Positions 41,554 to 50,739 of a stretch of 64,000 bases of DNA are shown in pieces (positions within the stretch are counted from its first letter, which is position 1; each line of letters starts with the position of its first letter). Origin of the DNA: Bacteroidaceae bacterium (GTDB lineage: Bacteria; Bacteroidota; Bacteroidia; Bacteroidales; Bacteroidaceae); the NCBI GenBank assembly GCA_017379075.1, contig JAFNXL010000012.1, forward strand, positions 1 to 64,000, read 5' to 3'. The notes beneath the pieces were generated by a model that did no database searches, had not been told where the DNA came from, and worked only from the letters and a program-made list of their open reading frames with translations. Both the position numbers and the translations under genes were made by a program.

Positions 41554-42438
41554 ATGATACTTTCAATTCTCATACCTGTGTACAATTATAACTGTGTGGC
41601 ATTGGTCAAAGCTTTGCAACAACAGGCAGAAAATTGTAATATAGATTATGAAATTTTAGTAGCCGACGACGGTTCTGACAATGCGGCTGTCGTCTGCCAA
41701 AACAGAGAGATTAACGCCATACCCCACTCCTTCTATCATGAAATGGGTAAGAACCACGGCCGTTCATGGATAAGAAACTGGCTCGTAGGCCAGTCGCAAG
41801 GAGAGTTTCTTTTGTTCATAGACAGCGATGCGGAAGTCTGCAATGCACACTTTATCGGCAATTATTTGAGGCACGTTGAAAAGGGTGCTGTAATATGCGG
41901 TGGAATTTTACATCCCGAGGAAAATTTTTCTCCCTCGCGACGCCTGCGATATCGCTATGAAAAAGCAATGGAACCTTGCTTCACCGCAGAACGTAGAAAC
42001 CAGCATCCGTACGCCAACCTGCGCACCTTCAATTTCATGATGCCGAGGGAAGTAGCCTTGACTCACCCTTTTGACGAATCAATCACCCTTTACGGATACG
42101 AAGACACGCTTCTGGGGAGTCAGTTTGAAAAGGAAGGTATAAAGGTCGTCCACATTGACAACCCGTTGATAAATGCTGACATAGAGGAAAATCTCAGATT
42201 CTTGGAGAAGACAGAAGAATCCATGCTTAGCCTCTATCAACTGAAGGACAAGATGCGGAACCATTCGCGCTTGCTGGCTTCTTATGAAAAGATAAAGCGC
42301 TTCAAACTCGATGTCCTTTTGCGAATCTTGTTTCCCTTGCTGCGTCCCCTATTAACGTGGCACCTCGCCGGAAGCCAGCCTACCGTCATCGCATTGCAGT
42401 TCTATAAACTGGCTTATTACTGCACCTTGTGCAAATAA
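41554..42438 (+). CDS. Glycosyltransferase family 2
   Basis: A 294-residue GT-A fold glycosyltransferase. Strand and acidic nucleotide site ILIPVYNYN, then ILVADDGSDN (34-43), FIDSDAEVC (the DXD-type metal site) and a C-terminal YGYEDTLLG (catalytic ED). No membrane anchor beyond a hydrophobic C-terminal patch. A TAATTTTG box ends at 41549, only 4 nt before the ATG, so the message may be leaderless. It is the first gene of a set with the radical SAM/SPASM gene (17-nt gap) and a small protein gene. Confidence 0.9.
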   Translation: MILSILIPVYNYNCVALVKALQQQAENCNIDYEILVADDGSDNAAVVCQNREINAIPHSFYHEMGKNHGRSWIRNWLVGQSQGEFLLFIDSDAEVCNAHFIGNYLRHVEKGAVICGGILHPEENFSPSRRLRYRYEKAMEPCFTAERRNQHPYANLRTFNFMMPREVALTHPFDESITLYGYEDTLLGSQFEKEGIKVVHIDNPLINADIEENLRFLEKTEESMLSLYQLKDKMRNHSRLLASYEKIKRFKLDVLLRILFPLLRPLLTWHLAGSQPTVIALQFYKLAYYCTLCK

Positions 42439-42455
42439 CTCTGAAACAAAAACCA

Positions 42456-43316
42456 ATGGAGCATACACGAAACAGAACGATATCAAGATGTTACCTTGAA
42501 ATTACCAATATCTGCAACTTGAGCTGCAAGTTCTGCCCAAAGACAAAACGCACGAAGAGGTCTCTTTTGCAGGACGAATTTGACCTGTTGACAGACCGGC
42601 TGAAAGGGCATATCCAGTTTCTCTATTTCCATCTGATGGGCGAACCCTTTCTGCACCCCTTGCTACCCCATTTCATTGCAACTGCCCGTGAGAAAGGTTT
42701 CGTTCCTGTAATCACCACCAACGGCACTCTGCTAAAGAATGCAGGTGAGATTCTGCTTGCCTATCCACATAAGATACAAATTTCCATTCATTCGCACGAA
42801 GGCAACGGAAAGGAAAACCCAGAAGCGTACATGAGCGAGGTGATGACCTTTGCCAAAGAAGCGGCTCAGCGAGGCATCATTGTGGTGCTGCGTCTATGGA
42901 ACGAAGGCGGATATGACAGCAACAACGAGCGCCTGCTTCAACTGGCCGCACAACACCAGCCACACCCTTGGACAGAAAGATACGACGGATGGAAACTTGC
43001 CACAAACCTCTACATCGAATTTGACAAGATGTTTGAATGGCCAGATGAGGAACACCCTGAGTATGACGAGGAAGAAGTCTTCTGCTATGCACTGCGCAAT
43101 CAGATTGGTGTACTGGTGGACGGAACCGTGGTTCCCTGCTGCCTTGACCATGACGGTGCCATTCCATTGGGCAACCTATACCAAGAGACATTCGAGGAAA
43201 TCATCAATTCGCCACGAGCCACCAAGTTGCTTGACGGCTTCACCCACCATTGTGCATCCGAGCCATTATGCCGCAAGTGCGGGTATGCTGCCGTAACAAA
43301 AAGATTCAGAAAATAA
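42456..43316 (+). CDS. Radical SAM/SPASM domain protein
   Basis: A 286-residue protein. The ATG at 42456 (MEHTRNRTIS) is preferred to a TTG at 42429 that overlaps the glycosyltransferase gene. Radical SAM cluster: Cys20, Cys24 and Cys27 in ICNLSCKFC; glycine-rich MGEPFLHP follows. The C-terminal SPASM half has VPCCLDHDGAIPLGN and CASEPLCRKCGYA cysteines for auxiliary clusters. Such proteins modify peptides or sugars. The neighbour is a GT2 gene, so a glycan- or peptide-tailoring role is possible. No obvious precursor peptide is present unless the small downstream gene serves as one. Confidence 0.88.
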   Translation: MEHTRNRTISRCYLEITNICNLSCKFCPKTKRTKRSLLQDEFDLLTDRLKGHIQFLYFHLMGEPFLHPLLPHFIATAREKGFVPVITTNGTLLKNAGEILLAYPHKIQISIHSHEGNGKENPEAYMSEVMTFAKEAAQRGIIVVLRLWNEGGYDSNNERLLQLAAQHQPHPWTERYDGWKLATNLYIEFDKMFEWPDEEHPEYDEEEVFCYALRNQIGVLVDGTVVPCCLDHDGAIPLGNLYQETFEEIINSPRATKLLDGFTHHCASEPLCRKCGYAAVTKRFRK

Positions 43317-43328
43317 TCATAAGTCAAT

Positions 43329-43619
43329 ATGTACCAGAAATTCATCATAAACCAAGACGGAGTGCTGAAGTTCGGCATCGTCTTCTTGCATCGCGATTTA
43401 TTACAGCACGGTGAAAGTTGTCCAAACGGCGGAGGACTTTGGAAAATAGACGAGAAAAGAAATGTGGTGCTGCTTTATGGCCGTTCTTTCGATTTCGGCT
43501 TGCCAGATTTCAGTAATGTGAGACGTGTGGAATGGCATGGCGTGGGCGGCAGTCCCCTGCCTTTGCTCTATCTGCCCCACTGGCCGGATGAAAGTAAGGT
43601 TCAACCCATCATCATTTAA
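43329..43619 (+). CDS. Small hypothetical protein after the radical SAM gene
   Basis: 96 residues, mostly beta by pattern. Begins MYQKFIINQDGVLKFGIVFLHRDLL, then a Gly-rich turn (NGGGLWKID) and hydrophobic strands (NVVLLYGRSFDFGLPDF, WHGVGGSPLPLLYLP). Not known to me. It follows the radical SAM gene by 12 nt, so it is probably cotranscribed. It has no cleavable leader or Cys-rich core as RiPP precursors do; it might be a small accessory protein. Confidence 0.7.
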   Translation: MYQKFIINQDGVLKFGIVFLHRDLLQHGESCPNGGGLWKIDEKRNVVLLYGRSFDFGLPDFSNVRRVEWHGVGGSPLPLLYLPHWPDESKVQPIII

Positions 43620-43651
43620 GCACACATATTTTATAATGTATAGAAGAGGTT

Positions 43652-45694
43652 ATGACAAAGTTTAAACGAACCCTCATCTTAACTTTGATAGCGGTTTGGG
43701 GAAGTTTAGTCCCTTGCCGTATCATTGCAGACAACGTATTGTTGCCACAACCGAAACAGATTGCAGAAGAAAGCGGCAAGTTCAAGGCCAGACATGTGAA
43801 CATTCTCTCTCCCGTATTGGAACAGCAATGGAAAGCCATCGCTACCGAGATGGGCTGGGAGATTGACTCCACTGCAGATGCCACAATTTCCGTGAATCTG
43901 GTGGACAAAATCCCACAAGCGGAAGATGCCCAGAAAGAAGCGTACCGCCTACACATAGACAAACGCAGAATCACCATAGAAGCCGTCAGCGACCACGGAG
44001 TATGGAACGCCATGCAGACATTGCGCCAACTTGTCAGCAAAGAACGCCAACAGTCCGTTGTCAAATGCTGCGACATCACAGACTGGCCGGCATTTCCCAT
44101 CCGCGGATTCATGCAAGACGTGGGCAGAAGCTATATTTCCTTAGATGAACTAAAACGCGAGATTGATATCCTTTCAAAGTTCAAAATCAACGTGTTCCAT
44201 TGGCATCTGACCGAGAATCAGGCATGGCGTCTTCAGAGTAAAATCTTCCCGATGCTGAACGACAGCATCAACACCACACGCATGCCCGGCAAATTCTACA
44301 CATTGGCAGAAGCCCGCGAACTGGTAGACTTCTGCAAGGCGCGTCAAGTCCTGCTCATTCCGGAAATCGACATGCCTGGACACAGCGCTGCATTTGTCCG
44401 CACCTTCAGACATGACATGCAGTCCGCCGAAGGAATGAAAATTCTGAAACTGCTCATTGATGAAGTGTGCGAAACATTCCATGACCTGCCCTATCTGCAT
44501 ATCGGAACAGACGAAGTGCGGTTCACCAATCCCAACTTTGTGCCCGAAATGGTTTCCTACATCAGGGCCAAAGGCAAGAAGGTTATCAGTTGGAATCCCG
44601 GTTGGAACTACCAGCCCGGCGAAATTGACATGACACAACTCTGGAGTTTCAGGGGCAAGGCCACTCCCGGCATTCCAGCCATTGACTGTAAGTACCATTA
44701 TGTAAACCATTTCGACACATTCGGAGACATCATTGCGCTTTACCATAGCACCATCTATGGCAAACAGAAAGGAGACAAGGATGTGGTGGGAAGCATCATT
44801 GCCCTTTGGCACGACCGTCTGATGCAAAGCGAGCACAACCAAATGCTTGAAAACGGACTTTATCCGCACACATTGGCATTGGCCGAACGTGCCTGGATGG
44901 GCGGCGGTTCGGAATATTTCAATGGCGACGGAACAAATTTGACAGCAGAAGGCACAGAAAAGTTCAAGGCATTTGCCGACTTTGAGCGCCGTATGCTTTG
45001 GCACAAGGAGCACACCTTTGCTGGCTATCCCTTCGGTTATGTGAAGCAAACTCACGTCAAATGGAACATCACAGACGCTTTTCCTAATGAAGGCGATTTG
45101 TCCAAACGATTCCCTCCCGAAGACCAGACGGCTGAACAATACCAATATGAAGGAAAGACTTACGGTGTGCGCCAGGCAACAGGAGCCGGAATATACCTCA
45201 GGCACGTTTGGGGTTCGTTGGGAAGCAACAGCGTGCCCACCTTCTACAAGGATGCGAAGGAGAACCACACAGCCTACGCCTACACTTGGGTGTATTCTCC
45301 CAATACACAGACGGTTGGACTTTTGGCCGAAACGCAGAACTACAGTCGTAGCGAGGCCGACCTTCCACCAAAGCAAGGCACATGGGACAACCGGGGAAGC
45401 CGATTGTGGATTAACGGTGAAGAGATTATGCCACCGGTTTGGACTGCCTCACACACCGTTAAGAGCAACGAGACTGCCCTAGGCAACGAGAACTGCGTAT
45501 CCCGCCCGCCCATTCAAGTAGAACTAAAGAAGGGATGGAACAAGGTGATGTGGAAACTTCCCGTCGGCGGTTTCTATACACCAGAAGTACGCTTGGTAAA
45601 ATGGATGTTCACCACCGTCTTTGTCACCCCAGACGGACAAAAGGCAATGGACGGTCTCATCTATTCCACTAAAGCACCCAAAGGACAGAAATGA
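43652..45694 (+). CDS. GH20 beta-N-acetylhexosaminidase (secreted)
   Basis: A 680-residue exo-hexosaminidase with signal peptide (about 1-27) and no lipobox Cys in place. GH20b N-terminal alpha/beta domain, then the TIM barrel starting IRGFMQDVGRSY with FHWHLTENQAWR (substrate-binding His/Trp) and the catalytic pair Asp287-Glu288 in HIGTDEVRF. The usual family motif is HxGGDE, so the Gly before Asp is Thr here. The C-terminal region (about 480-680) is beta-rich. The next gene, a beta-mannosidase, overlaps by 4 nt (ATGA). Together with the second GH20 it could remove terminal GlcNAc/GalNAc and then mannose from N-glycan-like chains. Confidence 0.92.
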   Translation: MTKFKRTLILTLIAVWGSLVPCRIIADNVLLPQPKQIAEESGKFKARHVNILSPVLEQQWKAIATEMGWEIDSTADATISVNLVDKIPQAEDAQKEAYRLHIDKRRITIEAVSDHGVWNAMQTLRQLVSKERQQSVVKCCDITDWPAFPIRGFMQDVGRSYISLDELKREIDILSKFKINVFHWHLTENQAWRLQSKIFPMLNDSINTTRMPGKFYTLAEARELVDFCKARQVLLIPEIDMPGHSAAFVRTFRHDMQSAEGMKILKLLIDEVCETFHDLPYLHIGTDEVRFTNPNFVPEMVSYIRAKGKKVISWNPGWNYQPGEIDMTQLWSFRGKATPGIPAIDCKYHYVNHFDTFGDIIALYHSTIYGKQKGDKDVVGSIIALWHDRLMQSEHNQMLENGLYPHTLALAERAWMGGGSEYFNGDGTNLTAEGTEKFKAFADFERRMLWHKEHTFAGYPFGYVKQTHVKWNITDAFPNEGDLSKRFPPEDQTAEQYQYEGKTYGVRQATGAGIYLRHVWGSLGSNSVPTFYKDAKENHTAYAYTWVYSPNTQTVGLLAETQNYSRSEADLPPKQGTWDNRGSRLWINGEEIMPPVWTASHTVKSNETALGNENCVSRPPIQVELKKGWNKVMWKLPVGGFYTPEVRLVKWMFTTVFVTPDGQKAMDGLIYSTKAPKGQK

Positions 45695-48285
45695 ATCACA
45701 CGAAATACGAGATAAAAATGTTAAAGATAAGACTATTGCTTGTGCTTGCATCCCTTTCCATTGGAATGAATGCAGCGCCCCTAAAGGAGCCTCTGCGCTT
45801 GAAGTTGGACAAGAACTGGCAGTTCACCCAAGCAGACAAGAACGAATGGATGCCGGCAAAGGTGTGCGGAACGGTACACCAGGACCTCATAGACAATGGC
45901 AAGCTCATCAATCCCTTCTTCGGCATGAACGAAGAGAAGGTACAATGGGTGGAGAAAGAAGACTGGAAATACAGAACCACTTTCACCGTCACAGAAGCAC
46001 AATTGGGACATAGTGCCGCCCTGCTCCGTTTTGAAGGACTGGACACATACGCCGATATCTATCTGAACGGCGCCCTGCTGAAACGCACCGACAATATGTT
46101 TGTGGGCTACGACCTTCAGGTAAAGGATTTCCTCCGCAAGGGGGATAACCACCTTACCGTCTATTTCCACTCCCCCATCAAGCAGGCGCTTCCGCAATGG
46201 GAGACAGACGGATTCCCCTATCCGGCCGACAACGACCACAGCCAACAGCGCGTCAGCATTTACACCCGCAAGGCTCCCTACAGCTATGGTTGGGACTGGG
46301 GCATCCGTCTGGCCACAAGCGGAATATGGCGTCCCATAACGCTTACGTTCTATGATGCCGCGCGCATTGAAGACCTCTATGTGGAACAGCTGGCGGTAAA
46401 CAACGCTGTGGCAAAGTTGAACCACCATCTGGAGATATCGCGCCCGGAACCCACCGCAGAGTCTGCCGAAGTCACACTTACTTATACCTTCCTCAACAAG
46501 GTGAAGCATACCGAAAGCCGCAACATTACCCTGCAACCCGGCACAAACCGTATCACCATCCCCATGGAAATTTCAGCACCCCAACTGTGGATGCCCAACG
46601 GATGGGGCGAGGCAGCCCTGTACAAGGTGGATGCCATGGTCAAGGTAGACGGTGTGACTGTAGCTTCCGAGTCCAAACGCATTGGTCTGCGCGAGGTGAA
46701 AGTGGTGATGGAAGACGACAAGGACGGCAAATCCTTCTACTTTATGGTGAACGGCAAGCCCCTGTTTGCCAAAGGTTCCAACTACATTCCCAGCGACGCC
46801 CTGCTGCCCAATGTCAGCCGCGAACGCTATTTCCGTCTGATGCAGGACGTAAAGGATGCCAACCACAACCTCATCCGCGTGTGGGGCGGAGGCATCTACG
46901 AAGATGACATGTTCTACGAGGCTGCCGACAGCATGGGTATACTGGTGTGGCAAGACTTCATCTTTGCCTGCACCACCTATCCCAGCGACCCGGCATTTCT
47001 CTCCAGAGTGCGCGAAGAGGCCGCCTACAACATCCGTCGTCTGCGCAACCACGCCAGTCTGGCAATGTGGTGCGGAAACAACGAGATATACGAGGGAATG
47101 CGTTATTGGGGATGGAGCAAGAAGTATGAAAACCCCGAAATTTGGAAGGAGATGCACCGCGGCTACGACAAAATCTTCCACCAGCTGCTGCCCGAAATGG
47201 TCAGCCGTTACGATGCCGGCAGATTCTATATGCACAGCTCGCCCTACGAAGCCAACTGGGGCCGACCCGAAAGCTGGAAGATTGCCGACAGCCACAACTG
47301 GGGAATATGGTATGGCCAAAAGCCCTTCGAGAGTCTGGACACCGAGATTCCCCGCTTCATGAGCGAATACGGATTCCAGGCCTTCCCCGAGATGAAGACC
47401 ATTGCCACCTTTGCCACACCCGAGGACTATGCGCTGGAATCGGACGTGATGAATGCCCACCAGAAAGCCACCATCGGAAACGCATTGATAAAGAAGACCA
47501 TGGCGCTCTATTACAACGAGCCGAAGGATTTTGAGGAACTGGTCTACAAAGGACTTGTGTTGCAGGGAATGGGCATCCGCCACGGCATTGAGGCGCACCG
47601 CCGAAACCGTCCCTTCTGCATGGGTACGCTCTATTGGCAGCTCAACGACAGCTGGCCGGTGGTATCATGGTCGGGCATCGATTATTACGGCAACTGGAAA
47701 GCCCTACACTACCAGACCCGCCGTGCCTATGCCCCCATCCTGCTCAATGCCATAAAGGAAGGCAATCAGCTGGGCATTTATGTAATGTCCGACAAACTGG
47801 AAGCCTATCCCGGCGCCACACTACAACTGCAACTTTCCGACTTCAACGGCAAGACGCTGAAGAAATGGAAGGTTTGTAACGATGTGCCGGCCAACACCTC
47901 CATCCGCTTCCACCAAGAAGACTACGCCACGCTGGCCACAGACCCCACACGCACCTTCCTGCTCATGACGCTGAAGAGCAAGGACGGCAAGGAACTCAGC
48001 AAGGAAATCTTCTATTTCAACTACCCCAAGGACCAGAATTTACCACAGGCGAACATCCGTCACAAGATAAAGCAAGAGGATGGCCGGTGCGAGGTGACGC
48101 TGCAATCCAAACAACTTGCCCGCGATGTTTTCATTGAAATCCCCTATCAAGGCGCACGTTTCACCGACAACTTCTTCGACCTGCTGCCTGGTGAGACAAG
48201 GAAAATCACCATCACCTCGCCAAAAATTCGCAAAGCAGAACCCGTAAGTTTGAAGATAAGGCATTTAACACGAATTATTCATTGA
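45691..48285 (+). CDS. GH2 beta-mannosidase (secreted)
   Basis: An 864-residue GH2 enzyme that removes beta-linked mannose from non-reducing ends. N-terminal signal (LLLVLASLSIGMNAAP); a start at 45718 (MLKIRLL) is an alternative to the ATGA-coupled start. Domains in order: jelly-roll sugar-binding (WMPAKVCGTVHQDLI and YADIYLNG), immunoglobulin-like (about 200-320), then the catalytic barrel with acid/base Glu465 in WCGNNE and nucleophile Glu559 in FMSEYGFQ. Motifs GGGIYEDDMFYE and WQDFIFACTTYP are specific to beta-mannosidases. The C-terminus has another beta domain. It is the middle gene of a three-gene operon. Confidence 0.94.
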   Translation: MNHTKYEIKMLKIRLLLVLASLSIGMNAAPLKEPLRLKLDKNWQFTQADKNEWMPAKVCGTVHQDLIDNGKLINPFFGMNEEKVQWVEKEDWKYRTTFTVTEAQLGHSAALLRFEGLDTYADIYLNGALLKRTDNMFVGYDLQVKDFLRKGDNHLTVYFHSPIKQALPQWETDGFPYPADNDHSQQRVSIYTRKAPYSYGWDWGIRLATSGIWRPITLTFYDAARIEDLYVEQLAVNNAVAKLNHHLEISRPEPTAESAEVTLTYTFLNKVKHTESRNITLQPGTNRITIPMEISAPQLWMPNGWGEAALYKVDAMVKVDGVTVASESKRIGLREVKVVMEDDKDGKSFYFMVNGKPLFAKGSNYIPSDALLPNVSRERYFRLMQDVKDANHNLIRVWGGGIYEDDMFYEAADSMGILVWQDFIFACTTYPSDPAFLSRVREEAAYNIRRLRNHASLAMWCGNNEIYEGMRYWGWSKKYENPEIWKEMHRGYDKIFHQLLPEMVSRYDAGRFYMHSSPYEANWGRPESWKIADSHNWGIWYGQKPFESLDTEIPRFMSEYGFQAFPEMKTIATFATPEDYALESDVMNAHQKATIGNALIKKTMALYYNEPKDFEELVYKGLVLQGMGIRHGIEAHRRNRPFCMGTLYWQLNDSWPVVSWSGIDYYGNWKALHYQTRRAYAPILLNAIKEGNQLGIYVMSDKLEAYPGATLQLQLSDFNGKTLKKWKVCNDVPANTSIRFHQEDYATLATDPTRTFLLMTLKSKDGKELSKEIFYFNYPKDQNLPQANIRHKIKQEDGRCEVTLQSKQLARDVFIEIPYQGARFTDNFFDLLPGETRKITITSPKIRKAEPVSLKIRHLTRIIH

Positions 48286-48300
48286 TAAAATTTGACTGAC

Positions 48301-50628
48301 ATGAAACTAAAAGACAAACTGTTGGGCCTTATTGGCATGTCTGTGGCAGGACTGATAATGTTCTCCTGCACAGAAGTAAAAGAGGCGAACTACCAGATTA
48401 TCCCCATGCCGTTGGACATCCAGCAGGCAGAACAGGGAATGTTTATACTGACAGAAGGAACCCCGGTGATTTATCCCGAGGGAAATGCCAAGATGCAAAA
48501 CAACGCCAACTTTCTGGCGGAATACGTGAAGGAAAAGACCGGCATCACCCTCGCTCCCTCCGCCGGAACAGACGGAAAGGGAATCATTCTGAAAGTGGAG
48601 GAAAACAAAGAGAAGCCCGAGGGCTACTCGCTGAAGGTTAGTGCCGACAATGTGATCATCTGCGGCGGTTCAGAAGCCGGCGTGTTCTACGGCATCCAAA
48701 CACTGCGCAAGTCGTTACCCGTTGCCCAGGGCGGAAAGGTGGCGCTGCCAGCCGTTGAAATCAATGACGCGCCCCGCTTCAACTACCGCGGCGGAATGCT
48801 GGACGTGGCGCGCCACTATTTCACGCTCGATTCCCTGAAGCGATACATCGACCTGCTGGCCATGCACAACATCAACCGGTTCCACTGGCACCTCAGCGAA
48901 GACCAGGGATGGCGCATTGAAATCAAGAGCCGCCCCTTGCTCACCGAAAAGGGTTCCATGCGTAAGCAGACCGTAATCGGCAGAAACAGCGGCAAATATG
49001 ACGGCAAGCCCTACGGCGGATTCTACACCCAGGAAGAGGCCAGGGAGATTGTGGCATACGCTGCCGACCGCTACATCACCGTCATTCCCGAGATTGACAT
49101 GCCCGGCCACATGATGGGCGCGCTGCATGCCTATCCCGAACTGGGATGCACCGGAGGCCCGTACGATGTGTGGTGCCAATGGGGCGTATCAGAAGAAGTG
49201 CTCTGCGCAGGAAACGACGCCACGCTGAAGTTCATCGAGGACGTGCTGGGCGAGATTGTGCAAATCTTCCCCTCTGAATACATCCATGTGGGCGGTGACG
49301 AATGTCCCAAGACCCGATGGAAGAGCTGTCCCAAATGCCAGGCTCGCATCAAGGCACTTGGCATAAAGGGCGATGAGAAGCACACCGCAGAGGAGTATCT
49401 CCAGAGCTTTGTCATCAACCATGCCGAAAAGTTCCTCAACAGCAAGGGACGACAGATGATTGGATGGGACGAGACCCTTGAAGGCGGACTGGCACCCAAC
49501 GCCACCGTGATGTCATGGCGCGGCGAAGGAGGCGGCATCGAGGCGGCACGCCAGAAGCACAATGTCATCATGACCCCCAATACCTATCTCTATTTTGACT
49601 ACTACCAGACCAAGGACACCGAAAACGAGCCTCTTGCCATCGGCGGCTACCTGCCCCTGGAGCGCGTGTACAGCTATGAGCCCATGCCCAAGGCACTTAG
49701 CGCCGAGGAACAAAAATACATCGTGGGCGTGCAGGCCAACCTCTGGGCAGAGTACATCACCACCTTCAGCCAAGCCGAATACATGCTGCTGCCCCGTCTG
49801 GCCGCCCTTTCCGAAATACAATGGAGCAGCGCCGACAAGAAGAACTACGAATGTTTCCTGAGCCGTCTGCCACGCATGGTACAGCTCTACGACGTGAAGC
49901 AGTACAACTATGCCACCCACGCATTCGACATCACCGCCAACCTGGTCCCCGACAGCAACGAGGGCGTGCTGAAAGTATCGTTCAAGACCATAGACAACTG
50001 CCCCATCCACTATACGCTCGACGGCTCAGAGCCCACCGCTTCATCGCCCCTCTACAAGGACACGCTGAAGATTACAGAAGCCTGCACCATCAGCGCCGTG
50101 GGCATCAGACCCACAGGAAAGAGCCGTGTCTTCACCGAAAAGCTCAATATCCACAAGGCCACTTTCAAACCCATCACCCTGATGCAACCCAGCAGTCGGG
50201 GCTACACCTTCGGCGGAGCCGGCACATTGCTTGACGGACTGAAAGGCCAGTTCAACTACAAGACCGGCCACTGGATTGGTTTCCAGGGCAACGACGTGGA
50301 AGCGATGATTGACATGAAGGAACCCACCGAAGTAAGCAGCGTCTCCGTCTCCACACTGGTGGAAAAGGGCGACTGGATCTTTGGCGCGCGTACCTTTGCC
50401 GTCTACACCTCGGAAGACGGAAAGGACTTTAAGGAAGTGGCTTGCGAGGAATATCCCGCTATGACACTGGACAACCCCAACCAGATTTATGAACACACGC
50501 TGAAGTTCAACCCCGTAAGCACACGCTATCTCAAGGTGTTTGTTCAGTCGGAGCACAGCATGCCCCTCTGGCACGGCAGCAACGGTGCTCCCGCCTTCAT
50601 CTTCATTGACGAGATTGTTGTGGAATAG
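48301..50628 (+). CDS. GH20 beta-N-acetylhexosaminidase, lipoprotein with C-terminal discoidin-like domain
   Basis: A 775-residue lipoprotein (ATG at 48301; lipobox IMFSC with Cys23; the upstream TTG at 48292 is not needed). GH20b domain, then the barrel with NYRGGMLDVARHYF, FHWHLSEDQGWRIEIK and the canonical catalytic pair Asp333-Glu334 in HVGGDE. After the barrel comes a chitobiase C-terminal/FN3-like segment (VSFKTIDNCPIHYTLDGSEP) and an F5/8 type C-like domain (about 640-775) that may bind galactose-type sugars. It follows the mannosidase by 15 nt. Surface-anchored GH20 plus periplasmic partners is a usual glycan-utilisation layout; no SusC/SusD is visible nearby. Confidence 0.93.
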   Translation: MKLKDKLLGLIGMSVAGLIMFSCTEVKEANYQIIPMPLDIQQAEQGMFILTEGTPVIYPEGNAKMQNNANFLAEYVKEKTGITLAPSAGTDGKGIILKVEENKEKPEGYSLKVSADNVIICGGSEAGVFYGIQTLRKSLPVAQGGKVALPAVEINDAPRFNYRGGMLDVARHYFTLDSLKRYIDLLAMHNINRFHWHLSEDQGWRIEIKSRPLLTEKGSMRKQTVIGRNSGKYDGKPYGGFYTQEEAREIVAYAADRYITVIPEIDMPGHMMGALHAYPELGCTGGPYDVWCQWGVSEEVLCAGNDATLKFIEDVLGEIVQIFPSEYIHVGGDECPKTRWKSCPKCQARIKALGIKGDEKHTAEEYLQSFVINHAEKFLNSKGRQMIGWDETLEGGLAPNATVMSWRGEGGGIEAARQKHNVIMTPNTYLYFDYYQTKDTENEPLAIGGYLPLERVYSYEPMPKALSAEEQKYIVGVQANLWAEYITTFSQAEYMLLPRLAALSEIQWSSADKKNYECFLSRLPRMVQLYDVKQYNYATHAFDITANLVPDSNEGVLKVSFKTIDNCPIHYTLDGSEPTASSPLYKDTLKITEACTISAVGIRPTGKSRVFTEKLNIHKATFKPITLMQPSSRGYTFGGAGTLLDGLKGQFNYKTGHWIGFQGNDVEAMIDMKEPTEVSSVSVSTLVEKGDWIFGARTFAVYTSEDGKDFKEVACEEYPAMTLDNPNQIYEHTLKFNPVSTRYLKVFVQSEHSMPLWHGSNGAPAFIFIDEIVVE

Positions 50629-50673
50629 TGGGCGGTGAGTTTATAAGGTCTTATATCTCAATCAAAAAAGGAA

Positions 50674-50705
50674 AGCCGGAGACATTCAAGTCCCCGGCTA
50701 TTTTC
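50674..50705 (+). terminator. Intrinsic terminator of the glycosidase operon
   Basis: AGCCGGAGAC (50674-50683) pairs with GTCCCCGGCT (50690-50699) with one mismatch and a 6-nt loop; a T-rich tail follows. Its A-rich left side lets it also serve the convergent DUF6261 transcript. Confidence 0.78.
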
Positions 50706-50739
50706 ATTATTAAACGCTGCGCCCTCTCTGGGTTGGTTA

